Origin: Planctomycetota bacterium
GTDB lineage: Bacteria; Planctomycetota; Planctomycetia; Planctomycetales; Planctomycetaceae
DNA: 32,870 bases
Reading direction: 5' to 3'
NCBI GenBank assembly: GCA_018242565.1
Contig: JAFEBR010000428.1
Span: forward strand, 1 to 32,870
Part shown: piece after piece, positions 18,103 through 28,015 of the stretch
Layout of the letters: every line of letters begins with the position of its first letter
Numbering within the stretch: position 1 is the first letter of the stretch
Position numbers and translations under genes: made by a program
Notes under the pieces: generated by a model
What the model was told of the DNA's origin: nothing
What the model saw: only the letters and a program-made list of their open reading frames with translations
Databases searched by the model: none

Positions 18103-18879
18103 TCAGCCGGCCGGGTGGCGTACTTTTCCGAGGGGCCCGAAGAGAATTCCCGGATACCCCGGCACCTGGGCCATGTATTCGCGGTAAGGGGTGCCGATGT
18201 AGTGCAGCAGGCGGCGATCTTTCAGGTAGCTGCCGATGAAGACATAAACCGTCCAGACCACGGTCAGCACGGCACGGTCGGTCGTCATCACAGGCGTGAA
18301 CCAGATCAGTCCCAGAAAACTCAAATAGGCTGGGTGTCGCAGAATGCGAAACAGGCTGCGCGGCCGGAAGGGCCGGGACGGAATCGGTTGTCCGCGGAGC
18401 CAGTGCCACCATGGCGTCAGACCGGTCTGGAAGCCAATGCCGTTCAGATAGAAACTGTAGAACAGGCCGACCCACGAGCCAAGGAACGCCAGGTCGATTG
18501 CCTGCTTCGCTAATCCGTCAAACTGCCACAGCACGTCTGATGTGGTCTGCCAGAACGCAATCGTCAGCCCGAGGCCGATGGTGGTCATCAGGCAGTAGAA
18601 GAGTCCATAAAACCCCGGTGAAATCCAGGTGCTCAAGCGTTCGCGAATCGTCGGATACAGCAGCAGGCTGTGGACCACGACAAATTGCAGCGCGAGACCG
18701 GCGTCGAGCCACAGACCGGTCGTGTTGTTGCCGATCTGGCCCCCTTTCAGAAACCAGTACAAGTACCAGACCATCAGGGCGAAGACGCCATGCACGGCCA
18801 GTCCCGCCAGGACGCCCGGTACTCGACGGAGGTCGAACAAGGGCGATTTGGCGGTCAGCGGGGTAGCGGAGCGGTTCAT
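18103..18879 (-). CDS. Isoprenylcysteine methyltransferase/NnrU-like membrane protein
   Basis: About 258 residues from ATG 18879; the open frame continues upstream but that part is unlike protein and the chosen start gives a normal N-terminus. Several membrane segments are visible: VPGVLAGLAVHGVFALMVWY, an LALQFVVVHSLLLYP helix, a GLFYCLMTTIGLGLTIAFW helix, a FLGSWVGLFYSFYL helix and a C-terminal AVLTVVWTVYVFIGSYL helix. The C-terminal RHPAYLSFLGLIW and GTPYREYMAQVPGYPG segments match the family that includes isoprenylcysteine carboxyl methyltransferases, NnrU and phospholipid N-methyltransferases. In place of the usual EE pair in the last helix it has KDRR, so substrate and even activity are uncertain. 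It follows a soluble methyltransferase gene by 88 bp. Confidence 0.75.
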   Translation of the reverse strand: MNRSATPLTAKSPLFDLRRVPGVLAGLAVHGVFALMVWYLYWFLKGGQIGNNTTGLWLDAGLALQFVVVHSLLLYPTIRERLSTWISPGFYGLFYCLMTTIGLGLTIAFWQTTSDVLWQFDGLAKQAIDLAFLGSWVGLFYSFYLNGIGFQTGLTPWWHWLRGQPIPSRPFRPRSLFRILRHPAYLSFLGLIWFTPVMTTDRAVLTVVWTVYVFIGSYLKDRRLLHYIGTPYREYMAQVPGYPGILFGPLGKVRHPAG

Positions 18880-18967
18880 AGCCGGAAGTGGTATCTTATT
18901 CTCGGCCGCGTGAGAAGATCGAGTCACCCTAAAATGATCGGGGAACGCGACAAAAAACGCCCCGCGG

Positions 18968-19828
18968 TCACGGCCGCGTGGCAATGAAACAGCCGTATTT
19001 CATGGCCCCCGTCTGGTAAGCCCGCAGCAGGGTCGTGAAGCGATCAAGAAACATGACCGTGTCCTGGTGCAGCAAGCGGGCCAGTCGGCGGACCCCGGTG
19101 CGGCGGACACGCTCGGCACATAGCTCCCATGTCCGCGAGACCCGCGCCGTCCAGTCGTGATCTTCGACCAGCGTAAGCCCGGCGTCGGCAAACCAGCCGG
19201 CGTAATCATCCCGGCTTCCCAATGACGGACAAAAGAAGCCTTCACAGACATCGTAGACCTGTTTAGTGGCTGATTCGCTTAACGGCGCATCGCCCGCCAG
19301 CCAGGCGCAGATCGCCAGGCGTCCGCCGGGTTTCAGCCAGCGGGCCGTCTTTTGAAAAAACGCGGGCTTATCGAACAGGTGTTCGGTGCACTCGATGCTC
19401 CACACGATGTCGAAGTGTGCTTCGGGAAACTCGGCCCGCTCGGCGTCCTGGCAACGGAAGTCGGTCGATTTGCGGACACCCGCCCAGAAGGCTGCCTGTC
19501 GGGCCCACATCCGTTGAAACGGACTGAGCGTGATGCCCGTGACCTGGCAATCGAGCGTGCGGGCCAGGTGAATCGACGAGCCTCCCATGCCACAGCCCAC
19601 ATCGAGGACCACATCGTGCGGCCGGATAACGGCCAGTTGCGCGAGCGTTTCAGTCAAACGCACGGCGGCCGCGGTCGCCGAGAGTGTCGCGGTATCGGCC
19701 TGACCGTTGGCATCCAGATCCCACAGTCCATGGTGAATGTGGCGACCCCACAGCAGGCGGTAGAACAAGGTCGTCAGATCGTAGTGCAGCCGAATATCGG
19801 GTTTCTGGACCGTCGTGCAGGAAATCAT
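18968..19828 (-). CDS. SAM-dependent methyltransferase, tocopherol/cyclopropane-type
   Basis: A 286-residue cytosolic protein. The N-terminal part DIRLHYDLTTLFYRLLWG followed by HIHHGLWD (30-37) is typical of small-molecule methyltransferases related to tocopherol, sterol and mycolate/cyclopropane enzymes. Motif I is VLDVGCGMGGSS (74-85), followed by GITLSPFQ and the motif IV-like FDIVWSIECTEHLFDKPAFF. Family knowledge: such enzymes methylate quinones, tocopherols, lipids or natural products; the exact acceptor is not readable. It sits between the cytochrome-oxidase-III-like gene and a membrane methyltransferase-like gene on the same strand, so a link to quinone or membrane-lipid chemistry is a reasonable guess only. 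Confidence 0.85.
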   Translation of the reverse strand: MISCTTVQKPDIRLHYDLTTLFYRLLWGRHIHHGLWDLDANGQADTATLSATAAAVRLTETLAQLAVIRPHDVVLDVGCGMGGSSIHLARTLDCQVTGITLSPFQRMWARQAAFWAGVRKSTDFRCQDAERAEFPEAHFDIVWSIECTEHLFDKPAFFQKTARWLKPGGRLAICAWLAGDAPLSESATKQVYDVCEGFFCPSLGSRDDYAGWFADAGLTLVEDHDWTARVSRTWELCAERVRRTGVRRLARLLHQDTVMFLDRFTTLLRAYQTGAMKYGCFIATRP

Positions 19829-19929
19829 GCGTCACGCTTCAGGAGGCCATTCGTGAAAGACTCGGGCCAGAGAGAAACGATCTCGCTGGCGGCGGGCCCC
19901 TGCGGAACGGCGTGAATCGAATTACGACT

Positions 19930-20703
19930 TCAGAGCACAGGCTGGTGCCGAGTGCGCAAGTCGCCAGACGTGGCGGTCCGCCATCGCGAAGGTTGGCGAC
20001 ACGCAGTATAACCCACAGACGCGTGTCTGACAGGCTGTGCCGAATCGTCGGGAGTGGGGATTTCCCGGACTGCAACTGCCACCCAGGTCGATTCCGGGCT
20101 CTCCAGTCGCCCCATCTCAGGATTGAAATTCTTCGCGATCAAAAAGATCACCAGAATCAGCAGCCAGATGATTCCCAGGCCATGCCAGAACCAGGTGCAG
20201 ACCGTCACCCCCCACCAGTACTCGTGGTCATACCGATCGGCCAGTGCGCTGAGCGTGACCCAGACCAGAAACATCTGTGCCAGCACAAAGTGCATGGCAT
20301 GCACGGCCGAGAGCATTGTCAGAAACGCGTTTGCCCCCGTTTGTGCCGCCTCGGCGGCCTGGTTGCCTATCATGCACGACAGGCCATAGCTTTGAATGCC
20401 CACAAACAACGTCCCGGCGACCAGCGCCAGCAGCAGGCACCGGCGAAAGGGACGCTGCTTTTCGCGCTTCACGTAAGATTGCGCCCGCTGCAGCCAGTAA
20501 CTGCCCAGAGCCAGGAGCACGGTGGTTCCCCAGAACACGCCGGGAAACACGATCTCGCCAGGCTCCGAGTGAAACGGAATCCAACGGGTCATCACCGCGG
20601 CCAGGATGCCGGCGACGGTATAGACGGCAATCAGGGTGCCGATATACCGCAGCGTCACTCGCCCGGCCGTGGTGGGACGGAACAGTGTCTGGTGTTGAGG
20701 CAT
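19930..20703 (-). CDS. Cytochrome c oxidase subunit III-like protein
   Basis: About 257 residues from ATG 20703. Five membrane segments are visible: RYIGTLIAVYTVAGILAAVM, FPGVFWGTTVLLALGSYWL, LLLALVAGTLFVGIQSYGL, FLTMLSAVHAMHFVLAQMF and TWFWHGLGIIWLLILVIFLI. The AVHAMHF helix and the final Trp-rich helix are features of heme-copper oxidase subunit III and NorE-like proteins. A 45-residue polar tail follows. Subunit III stabilises the oxidase core and does not carry its metal centres. Subunits I and II are not in the window, so this is an isolated member. It begins 38 bp after the purA stop on the same strand and may be co-transcribed with it. Confidence 0.75.
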   Translation of the reverse strand: MPQHQTLFRPTTAGRVTLRYIGTLIAVYTVAGILAAVMTRWIPFHSEPGEIVFPGVFWGTTVLLALGSYWLQRAQSYVKREKQRPFRRCLLLALVAGTLFVGIQSYGLSCMIGNQAAEAAQTGANAFLTMLSAVHAMHFVLAQMFLVWVTLSALADRYDHEYWWGVTVCTWFWHGLGIIWLLILVIFLIAKNFNPEMGRLESPESTWVAVAVREIPTPDDSAQPVRHASVGYTACRQPSRWRTATSGDLRTRHQPVL

Positions 20704-20741
20704 ACGCTCCGCGCCTCTGGTCACAAGCGACCGAAATTGAA

Positions 20742-22025
20742 TTAACTGCAAAACACGGTCTGATCGCGATCTGGGCCGATCGACACAATTTCGACCGGTT
20801 TGCCAATCAGTTCGGACAGTGAGTCGATATACGCCCGCGCCGCGGCGGGGAAGTCAGCCAGTTTCCGCACGCCCGAAATATCGCGCTTCCAGCCAGGCAA
20901 CTTGCGAAACACCGGCTTCGCCCGCGCGAGAGCGGCAACGTGCGACGGAAAGTCCTTGGTGACGCAACCGTCGATTTCGTAGGCGGTGCAGATCTGAATC
21001 TCATCCAACTGGCTCAAGACGTCGAGTAGCATCACCGACAGGCAATCGACGCCGCTGATTCGCGCGCCGTAACCGGCCGCGACGGCATCAAACCAGCCGC
21101 AGCGACGCGGTCGGCCGGTAACCGTCCCGTATTCGCGCCCCACATCGCGGATGTGCTGACCAATTTCGTTGTTCAATTCGGTCGGGAACGGGCCGCCTCC
21201 AACCCGCGTGGTATAGGCTTTGACCACGCCGATCATCTTGGAGATGTGCCGTTCGGGGACACCACTGCCCGAATGAATGCCGCAGCCGGAACTGCTGGAA
21301 CTGGTCACGTACGGGAACGTGCCATGGTCGAGATCGAGCAGGCTGCCCTGCGCCCCCTCGAACAACAGCCGTTTCTTTTCGGCGATCACTTTGTGCAGAA
21401 ACGCCGTTGTGTCGGTGACGTGCTCGCGCAGTTGCTCGGCGTAGCCGAGGTATTCCTCGGCGATCTGGCCGGCATCGAGCGGCTGGAACGCCGGCGACAA
21501 CGCCTTGAGGATCGTGTTCTTCTGAGTCACGATTTCATCAAGCCGTGCGCGAAACTGATCGGGGAAATACAAATCGCCGATGCGTATCGCATGCGAACGC
21601 GAGGCCTTATCGCGGTAGCAGGTTCCGATGCCGCGGCGGGTGGTGCCGATGGCGTTGACGCCGCGACTGTCTTCAAGCACGGCTTCTTCGGCGATGTGAT
21701 ACGGGAAGATGACGTGGGCGCGGTCACTGATCAGCAGGTTTTTGCCGACAGGGATATTGCGGGCCCGCAATTGCGAGATTTCCCCCAGCAGGGCCGCGGG
21801 ATTGATGACGACCCCGGTGGCGATGACCGAGGTGATGGACGGTCGCAAGGTTCCGACGGGCAGCAGCGACAATTTGTAAGTCTGACCATCAAACGCGACG
21901 GTATGACCGGCGTTGTTGCCCCCCTGATAGCGCACGACGACGTCGTGCCGGTCGGTGAGTAAATCGACGATCTTTCCCTTCGCTTCGTCGCCCCATTGGA
22001 GCCCAATGACAGCCGTTGATGACAC
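20742..22025 (-). CDS. purA: Adenylosuccinate synthetase
   Basis: A 427-residue enzyme from GTG 22025 (a GGAAG lies just upstream); the open frame extends further but the family N-terminus begins here. It forms adenylosuccinate from IMP, aspartate and GTP in AMP biosynthesis. Seen: [12 protein letters not shown] with Asp13, GGNNAGHTV with His41, the IMP-site [17 protein letters not shown], an [20 protein letters not shown] segment and [16 protein letters not shown]. The GDEAKGK and TTRRGIG versions differ from the commonest GDEGKGK and TTGKGIG but keep the catalytic residues. Length equals the bacterial norm. It is the first gene of a minus-strand run that continues with the oxidase-III-like gene. 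Confidence 0.97.
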   Translation of the reverse strand: MSSTAVIGLQWGDEAKGKIVDLLTDRHDVVVRYQGGNNAGHTVAFDGQTYKLSLLPVGTLRPSITSVIATGVVINPAALLGEISQLRARNIPVGKNLLISDRAHVIFPYHIAEEAVLEDSRGVNAIGTTRRGIGTCYRDKASRSHAIRIGDLYFPDQFRARLDEIVTQKNTILKALSPAFQPLDAGQIAEEYLGYAEQLREHVTDTTAFLHKVIAEKKRLLFEGAQGSLLDLDHGTFPYVTSSSSSGCGIHSGSGVPERHISKMIGVVKAYTTRVGGGPFPTELNNEIGQHIRDVGREYGTVTGRPRRCGWFDAVAAGYGARISGVDCLSVMLLDVLSQLDEIQICTAYEIDGCVTKDFPSHVAALARAKPVFRKLPGWKRDISGVRKLADFPAAARAYIDSLSELIGKPVEIVSIGPDRDQTVFCS

Positions 22026-22065
22026 GAGTTCTGCTTCCGTTCTGATGAAAATTGACAAAGGGGCC

Positions 22066-22095
22066 AGTGTAGCAAACTGTCCCGGCAATTGTGAA
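22066..22095 (-). promoter_or_regulatory. Possible purA promoter
   Basis: On the minus strand TTCACA (22090-22095) and TACACT (22066-22071) are separated by 18 bases, about 40 bases before the purA GTG. The resemblance to a sigma-70 -35/-10 pair is moderate, and the assignment is by position and sequence only. Confidence 0.35.
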
Positions 22096-22526
22096 ACGAG
22101 CCACGGGAGGGTGCGGTGTGGGTGGGCTACCCGATGGGCCGGGCGCTGCTGTTGCCGCGCAAGTTTTTTTTCTGGACGGGCACTCGGTTTGTGAAGGCAG
22201 TGCGGGTCAAGGACTCGCGCTCTCTGGTGGTTGGCGGAGTTGAAGGTCTGAGACAACAGGGGCCCAAGCGACTGTTGTTGTGCCGGTCTTGAGCCGCTGT
22301 GTGACCTGTGGGCACCGTGTTCTGAATCCTGACGATAAAGTCAGCATTTTCGTTGCCTTCGCAGCCTGTGGCTCTGGGGGATTTCATCGAAATTTCGCGC
22401 GTTTACACTTGCGAAATGGAAAACGGCGCTCCATCATAGAGGCCGTCAACCGTAGCCGGGCAAAGTTTTTCCGGTCTCCACAGCCCAAACGGTTCACCGC
22501 CTCTCTCCCTCGGATCCTCCTGTTTA
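22096..22526. other. Divergent intergenic region between purA and coaE
   Basis: About 430 bases with no supported gene. A plus-strand open frame crosses it and runs into coaE in another frame, but its translation has no recognisable domain. The coaE promoter presumably lies here. No repeat or RNA gene was identified. Confidence 0.4.
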
Positions 22527-23168
22527 GTGAAGACAGCTCCCCGAAGAGTTCCGGTGATCGGTCTGGTCGGTGGCGTCGGCTCGGGAAAAAGTTCCCTCGC
22601 CCGGCTGCTGCGAGATAAACACCCCATTCAAATCGTCGAAGGTGATCCTGCCGGTCACCAGGTCTTAACCGAACCGGCCATCAAGAACCGTTTGCGTGCG
22701 GCGTTTGGCGCCGGCATCTTCACACCTCAAAATGAAGTTGACCGACGCCAGGTCGGACAGTTGGTTTTCGGAACTCATCCGGACCAGGTGGCCGCCCGGA
22801 AGAAGCTCGAAAGTATTGTCCACCCCCGAATATCCGAGATTTTGTCACAGCAGGTCGAACAGGCCCGGCAGCAACCCGGCACCCAGGCGGTCATTCTGGA
22901 TGCCGCTTTGATGCTGGAAACCGGCTGGCGCGATCTGTGCGATGAATTAGTGTTTGTTGATGTGCCTCTCGAACAAAGAGTCCATCGAGTTCGAGAAAAT
23001 CGCGGCTGGAATCGCGAGCAACTGCAACTTCGAGAAGAAAGCCAGTTTCCACTGGAACGTAAGCGCAGGGAGGCGGATGATGTTGTGGATAATTCGGGCG
23101 ATATCGCCCGGGCGTTATCGCAATTGGAGCAGATTTTTCAGCGGCTGACGGGCCCCGCTTCCCGTTGA
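22527..23168 (+). CDS. coaE: Dephospho-CoA kinase
   Basis: A 213-residue enzyme from GTG 22527. It carries out the last step of coenzyme A synthesis, ATP-dependent 3'-phosphorylation of dephospho-CoA. Seen: P-loop GGVGSGKSS (15-23), then VEGDPAGHQVL where many CoaE proteins have a D-A-D motif, KKLESIVHPRI, an ILDAALMLETGWRDLCD segment (usual form DxPLLFE) and the lid-like EQRVHRVRENRGW. The substitutions EGD for DAD and DAALMLE for DIPLLFE are noticeable, but the overall order and length are those of the family. It lies 160 bp before rho. Confidence 0.9.
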   Translation: MKTAPRRVPVIGLVGGVGSGKSSLARLLRDKHPIQIVEGDPAGHQVLTEPAIKNRLRAAFGAGIFTPQNEVDRRQVGQLVFGTHPDQVAARKKLESIVHPRISEILSQQVEQARQQPGTQAVILDAALMLETGWRDLCDELVFVDVPLEQRVHRVRENRGWNREQLQLREESQFPLERKRREADDVVDNSGDIARALSQLEQIFQRLTGPASR

Positions 23169-23329
23169 TTCGCTGTCGCGTGCTGCATTTAATGTTGTGT
23201 TCGGCCAGATGTCCCACCTGTAAACCTGTCAAAACCTGTCGTTGCGTTCCCAACCCGCTCGAAGCTGCGTCCTCTCGTCCGGCATTCGCCACACTTCCGT
23301 TCCCGTCTTGCGTTGTTTAAGGCCTTGTG

Positions 23330-24826
<1,497 letters not shown>

Positions 24827-24829
24827 CTG

Positions 24830-24860
24830 GGCCCCGGTCACCGGCTGCGGGGGCCTGTTT
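24830..24860 (+). terminator. Possible stem-loop after rho
   Basis: GGCCCC and GGGGCC can pair around a loop of about 14 bases just after the rho stop, followed by CTGTTT. The T-run is short and a bulge is needed to extend the stem, so this is only a candidate. Confidence 0.3.
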
Positions 24861-24926
24861 CCCAGGTGCCCGGCCGTCTCGTTTCCGCTCATTCATGCCC
24901 CCGACAGATACAGAGAGAATTTCGTA

Positions 24927-25388
24927 ATGAAAATCATTGAAGGCCAACTCATCGCCGGGGACGATCACTACGCGATCGTCGTGGCCCGTTTTAACGACCT
25001 GATCACGCGCCGACTGCTGGATGGGGCCCTAGACGCCCTGCACCGGCATGGTGTGGGCGAAGATCACCTGACAGTCGTGTGGGTTCCCGGATCGTTTGAA
25101 CTGCCGATCGTCGCCCAGAAACTCGTCTGTTCTAAAAAATTCGCGGCGGTCATTTGCCTGGGGGCAGTGATCCAGGGCGAGACCAGCCATCACGAATACA
25201 TTAACCACCAGATGGCCCAGGGGATCATGCAGACCAGTCTGCAGAGCCAGACCCCCATTTTGTTTGGCGTGCTCACCTGTTCTTCGATGGACCAGGCCCT
25301 CGATCGGGCGGGCGGCAAGGCCGGCAATAAAGGGGTGGAAGCGGCTTTGGCGGCGATTGAAACGGTGAACGTGTTGAAAAAACTCTGA
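24927..25388 (+). CDS. ribH: 6,7-dimethyl-8-ribityllumazine synthase
   Basis: A 153-residue enzyme that joins 5-amino-6-ribitylaminouracil with 3,4-dihydroxy-2-butanone 4-phosphate in riboflavin synthesis. Seen: VARFNDLITRRLLDGALD near the start, VVWVPGSFELPIVAQKL, ICLGAVIQGETSHHEYI containing the conserved active-site His region, and ILFGVLTCSSMDQALDRAG with the GNKGVEAA phosphate-site segment. Length and order match the family, which assembles into pentamers or icosahedral shells. The nearby downstream nusB gene follows the ribH-nusB order common in bacteria. Confidence 0.96.
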   Translation: MKIIEGQLIAGDDHYAIVVARFNDLITRRLLDGALDALHRHGVGEDHLTVVWVPGSFELPIVAQKLVCSKKFAAVICLGAVIQGETSHHEYINHQMAQGIMQTSLQSQTPILFGVLTCSSMDQALDRAGGKAGNKGVEAALAAIETVNVLKKL

Positions 25389-25791
25389 TGGCCCGTCGGT
25401 GCCTGTGGCTTGTGTCTTGCGTCGCAACGACCCGTCACGGTGCTGCAAACTCAGATCTCGATGGCGTGCCCGCCCCCTGCCCCTCGCCTCGTTTCGATAC
25501 CTGTTCGCCACCGGATCGGAGCCGTTGCCTGCTCGTCTCGCCGCGGTGTGAAACTCAGGCAAGGGGCCGGCGTGGTATGGAAAAAGGTCGAGTCTCCGAT
25601 TCCCCGCGGCTGCCAATGCGGTTGGTGACCAGCCTGGAAAGCTGACGACTCAAACCGGGGCGCGACGGCTTGTCTGTACTGACGGGCGGCGGTGTGAGAC
25701 AATGGTGTTTGAAAACGTTGATGTGTTACCTGACAATTTGTCCTTCGTTCGTTTCGCGTGGCAGATGGCCACGCTAAGGCATAAGTGATTC
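25389..25791. other. ribH-nusB intergenic region
   Basis: About 400 bases, longer than the few bases usual between these two genes. Small open frames on both strands show no recognisable protein. Near the right end CGTGG, a seven-base spacer and CCACG can form a short hairpin (25758-25774). No promoter was confidently identified. Confidence 0.4.
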
Positions 25792-26334
25792 ATGGCGTCG
25801 CGTCGCAGCAAGGCCCGGGAAACGGCCCTTCAGATGTTGTACCAGCAAGACCTCAACCCGGACATGCCCGATGATACGGTGCGTGAGTTGATCGTCGAGC
25901 GTCTCGAGGACGAAGCGCTGGCGCGCTTCGCCTGGAGCCTGTTCAGCGGCGTCATGGAACGACGTCCCGCGCTGGATGACGGCATCGAGGCGGCGGCGCG
26001 GAATTGGTCGCTGAAGCGTATGGCCCCCACCGATCGCAATGTGCTGCGCCTGGGGGCGTTTGAACTGCTGCACACCGACACCCCCCCCAGGGTCATCATC
26101 GACGAGTGCCTGGAACTGGCGAAACGGTATGGCACCGCCCAGAGCCCGCCGTTCGTGAACGGAATTCTCGACCGCCTGATTCCGGGTGGAGGTCGGCAGC
26201 AGGAACCATTGCCCGCTCCGCCCGACGCGGCCGCGGATGTGGTGTCTGAGCCGGTGCCCGAGAATGCCCCCCCGGCACCCTCCCCGCCCTCTGTATTGCC
26301 GGCGGATTCGTCGGCAGATTTGTCAGTGGAATGA
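25792..26334 (+). CDS. nusB: Transcription antitermination factor NusB
   Basis: A 180-residue protein. NusB with NusE binds boxA RNA and promotes antitermination of rRNA operons. The core runs from SRRSKARETALQMLYQQD to about residue 140 and includes the signature stretch LKRMAPTDRNVLRLGAFELL, then PPRVIIDECLELAKRYG and FVNGILDRL. A Pro/Ala/Ser-rich tail of about 40 residues follows and is probably disordered; it is absent from typical NusB proteins of about 140 residues. The gene lies downstream of ribH and before the initiator tRNA. Confidence 0.95.
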   Translation: MASRRSKARETALQMLYQQDLNPDMPDDTVRELIVERLEDEALARFAWSLFSGVMERRPALDDGIEAAARNWSLKRMAPTDRNVLRLGAFELLHTDTPPRVIIDECLELAKRYGTAQSPPFVNGILDRLIPGGGRQQEPLPAPPDAAADVVSEPVPENAPPAPSPPSVLPADSSADLSVE

Positions 26335-26509
26335 CCCTCGGATACGTCAGCGAACTCCGCCAGTGGATGAGCAGGGATGGTGAGTCGAGTCGGCTTGAGA
26401 CGGTGCCGATTGCAGCCCATGCTGGATTTCACAAACCCTCCGCTCCCAGGCATCTTTCATTCCCGGCCGCTTCCGCCTCGAAAATAAAAAGAATTTCGTC
26501 CTGAGTCTC

Positions 26510-26538
26510 TCGACGCAGGCAGAACTTGCCGATATATT
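26510..26538 (+). promoter_or_regulatory. Likely promoter of the initiator tRNA gene
   Basis: TCGACG (26510-26515) and TATATT (26533-26538) are spaced by 17 bases and lie about 65 bases before the tRNA. The -10 box is good, and the -35 shares four of six positions with the consensus. The 270 bases between nusB and the tRNA hold no other supported feature. Confidence 0.45.
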
Positions 26539-26604
26539 ACGGGTCCACGCACGACAGTGCTGACAAATCAATCCGGCATGCTCTGCCGAGCATTGATTGG
26601 ATGA

Positions 26605-26678
<74 letters not shown>

Positions 26679-26720
26679 CTCAATTGACGGTCGCGAAAGT
26701 CGCTGACCGTCACTTCGAAC

Positions 26721-26754
26721 AAAAGGCCGCCATCTTCGGATGGCGGCCTTTTTT
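26721..26754 (+). terminator. Intrinsic terminator of the tRNA transcript
   Basis: A perfect 10-pair stem, GGCCGCCATC and GATGGCGGCC, closes on a TTCG tetraloop and is followed by six T residues; the flanking A4 can extend the pairing. It begins about 43 bases after the tRNA, the expected place for its 3' end. Confidence 0.95.
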
Positions 26755-26760
26755 CATGCT

Positions 26761-26890
26761 GTGGGACAAGTTTGAAACTTGTCGGGCCGCTCACCTCGGA
26801 GTGCCCAGCGGAAACGGCTGAGTCTGCTGGCTGACAACCGCGGCATTCCCACAGGCGGGGCATCGCTGACAAGTTGGAAACTTATCCCAC
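26761..26890. mobile_element. 130-bp inverted-repeat element (MITE/REP-like)
   Basis: The left end (26761-26783) begins GTGGGACAAGTTTGAAAC and the right end (26868-26890) ends GGAAACTTATCCCAC; they are inverted copies of one 23-base sequence with three mismatches by my count. Each end is itself nearly palindromic around its centre. The 84-base interior has no open reading frame of note. A solo copy of the same end lies at 5415-5437. No target-site duplication was recognised. A small non-autonomous element or a paired palindromic repeat both fit. Confidence 0.65.
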
Positions 26891-27180
26891 GCAGGGCTCC
26901 TGGCTGTCATTCGGTCGCCATGTTGCTCCTGGAGAATGTGCGCTGCCGGTCTGCTCGAATGGTTCGAGCATTTCCCGGTGGCCTGGCTCGGGAGCGAGCC
27001 TTGTTCCGTGGAGCTAAGAGTGGATGACAGCAGACGGGCTCAAAAGTCCATTGAAAACTGGGGCCATCGATTCCCACCGCAGCAACGGCCGCTCTGTAAC
27101 CCGAAACGACTCCTGGGCACCGCGCACTTCCTGCCCGCCGGGCGCTTTTTACGTGACGTGAGGCGCCGCAGAGAGTTCGA
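26891..27180. other. Region without a supported gene
   Basis: About 290 bases between the inverted-repeat element and the small hypothetical gene on the minus strand. Open frames on both strands are rich in Arg and Pro and lack recognisable domains. Nothing else seen. Confidence 0.35.
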
Positions 27181-27606
27181 TTATGTCGCTTCCCCATTTC
27201 TGCAAAAGACTGCGACTCCATCGATCAACACATCGTCGGGCCATTGAGGTTTCGCTGATCGATGCTTCAATTCGCCGTTGCAGAGCCAGGCAATGAGGAC
27301 CGATGTATGAATCACGTGCTGCCATTTGTCGGTACAGTCCCAGTCTCCAGCGATGTGCCCGAGAGCTTCGGGCAGCGATTTGGGCGACGCCGTCCGGAAT
27401 GGTCGAATGACATCGACTGATCCGACCTCGGCGAACTTGACGGTCTGACGCATGTCGGGCAGGAAGCGGCCGGCCCAGACTTCAGGATCGTTGGCGCACG
27501 ACTTCCGCAGACGAGAGTCGAGTGGAATCGCGACGCACAACGGCTGACGTCGAAAATAAACTTCATTACGCTGTCGGCTCGAAAGACGGTAAATGGGATA
27601 TTTCAT
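27181..27606 (-). CDS. Hypothetical protein
   Basis: I do not recognise this 141-residue protein. From ATG 27606 the translation begins MKYPIYRLSSRQRNEVYF and has the mixed composition of a real soluble protein, with a VIHTSVLIAWLCNG hydrophobic stretch in the second half, but no signal peptide. The open frame extends upstream to 27885 with a less protein-like composition, so the internal ATG was chosen. No strong ribosome-binding site is visible. It stands alone in a gene-poor, repeat-bearing stretch, which suggests an accessory gene. Confidence 0.5.
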   Translation of the reverse strand: MKYPIYRLSSRQRNEVYFRRQPLCVAIPLDSRLRKSCANDPEVWAGRFLPDMRQTVKFAEVGSVDVIRPFRTASPKSLPEALGHIAGDWDCTDKWQHVIHTSVLIAWLCNGELKHRSAKPQWPDDVLIDGVAVFCRNGEAT

Positions 27607-27900
27607 CGTCACGTCTACTTTTGTCCGAATGAATTCAAGGGGACACCGGGGTTCTTGCAAGATTGGAGGATATGCAGATTCTCCCGGTCTTTCCATCGCG
27701 GAATTGACCATACCTCGACATGTGCCACCCGGCTTGTTCGTATCCAGGGGGCGCGCTATGCCGAGTCGCGGCCGAACGCTGGGAATTTCGCAGGCAGGCC
27801 CCGGTCCGCTTCGCAATTGCGCGCGGTATGGCTGTGGCAATCCGCGCACAAGGGGAAAGCCACCCACCGTGTTGACGTCGCCCAAGCCATGAACCTTGAA
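27607..27900. other. Region without a supported gene
   Basis: Between the small hypothetical gene and the REP-like repeat. A 44-codon minus-strand frame with a CADCH motif (27756-27890) was noted but is too short to support. No promoter or RNA gene recognised. Confidence 0.3.
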
Positions 27901-28015
27901 TGCCCCGACTCAACTACAGCCGGGACATCTTCAGCCCAGGATCCGCGCCGCCCCGGCAGCCACTGGTCTAAGTCGCTGGTGGCTGTGCCACGGCGGGCTC
28001 CAGCGACGACAGTGG
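27901..28015. repeat. REP-like 115-bp repeat, copy 1
   Basis: Matches 32752-32866 over 115 aligned bases without gaps, about 86 percent identical by hand count. It can fold: CCACTG (27960-27965) pairs with CAGTGG (28010-28015), and inside it GTCGCTGG (27972-27979) pairs with CCAGCGAC (28000-28007). This structure is well kept in this copy. No transposase gene adjoins it, in contrast to copy 2. Confidence 0.8.

Noticed and set aside
19684-20745. A 353-codon plus-strand open frame
   Set aside because: It is antisense to the oxidase-III-like gene and a methyltransferase gene, both with clear motifs; its own translation is Arg/Gln/Pro-rich with no domain.
25388-25645. An 85-codon plus-strand frame right after ribH
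   Set aside because: Low-complexity, Arg/Pro/Ser-rich translation with no family resemblance; treated as intergenic.
27756-27890. A 44-codon minus-strand frame containing CADCHSH, resembling a CxxCH heme site
   Set aside because: Too short, without a signal peptide or ribosome-binding site, and in a decayed area; one motif match is not enough.
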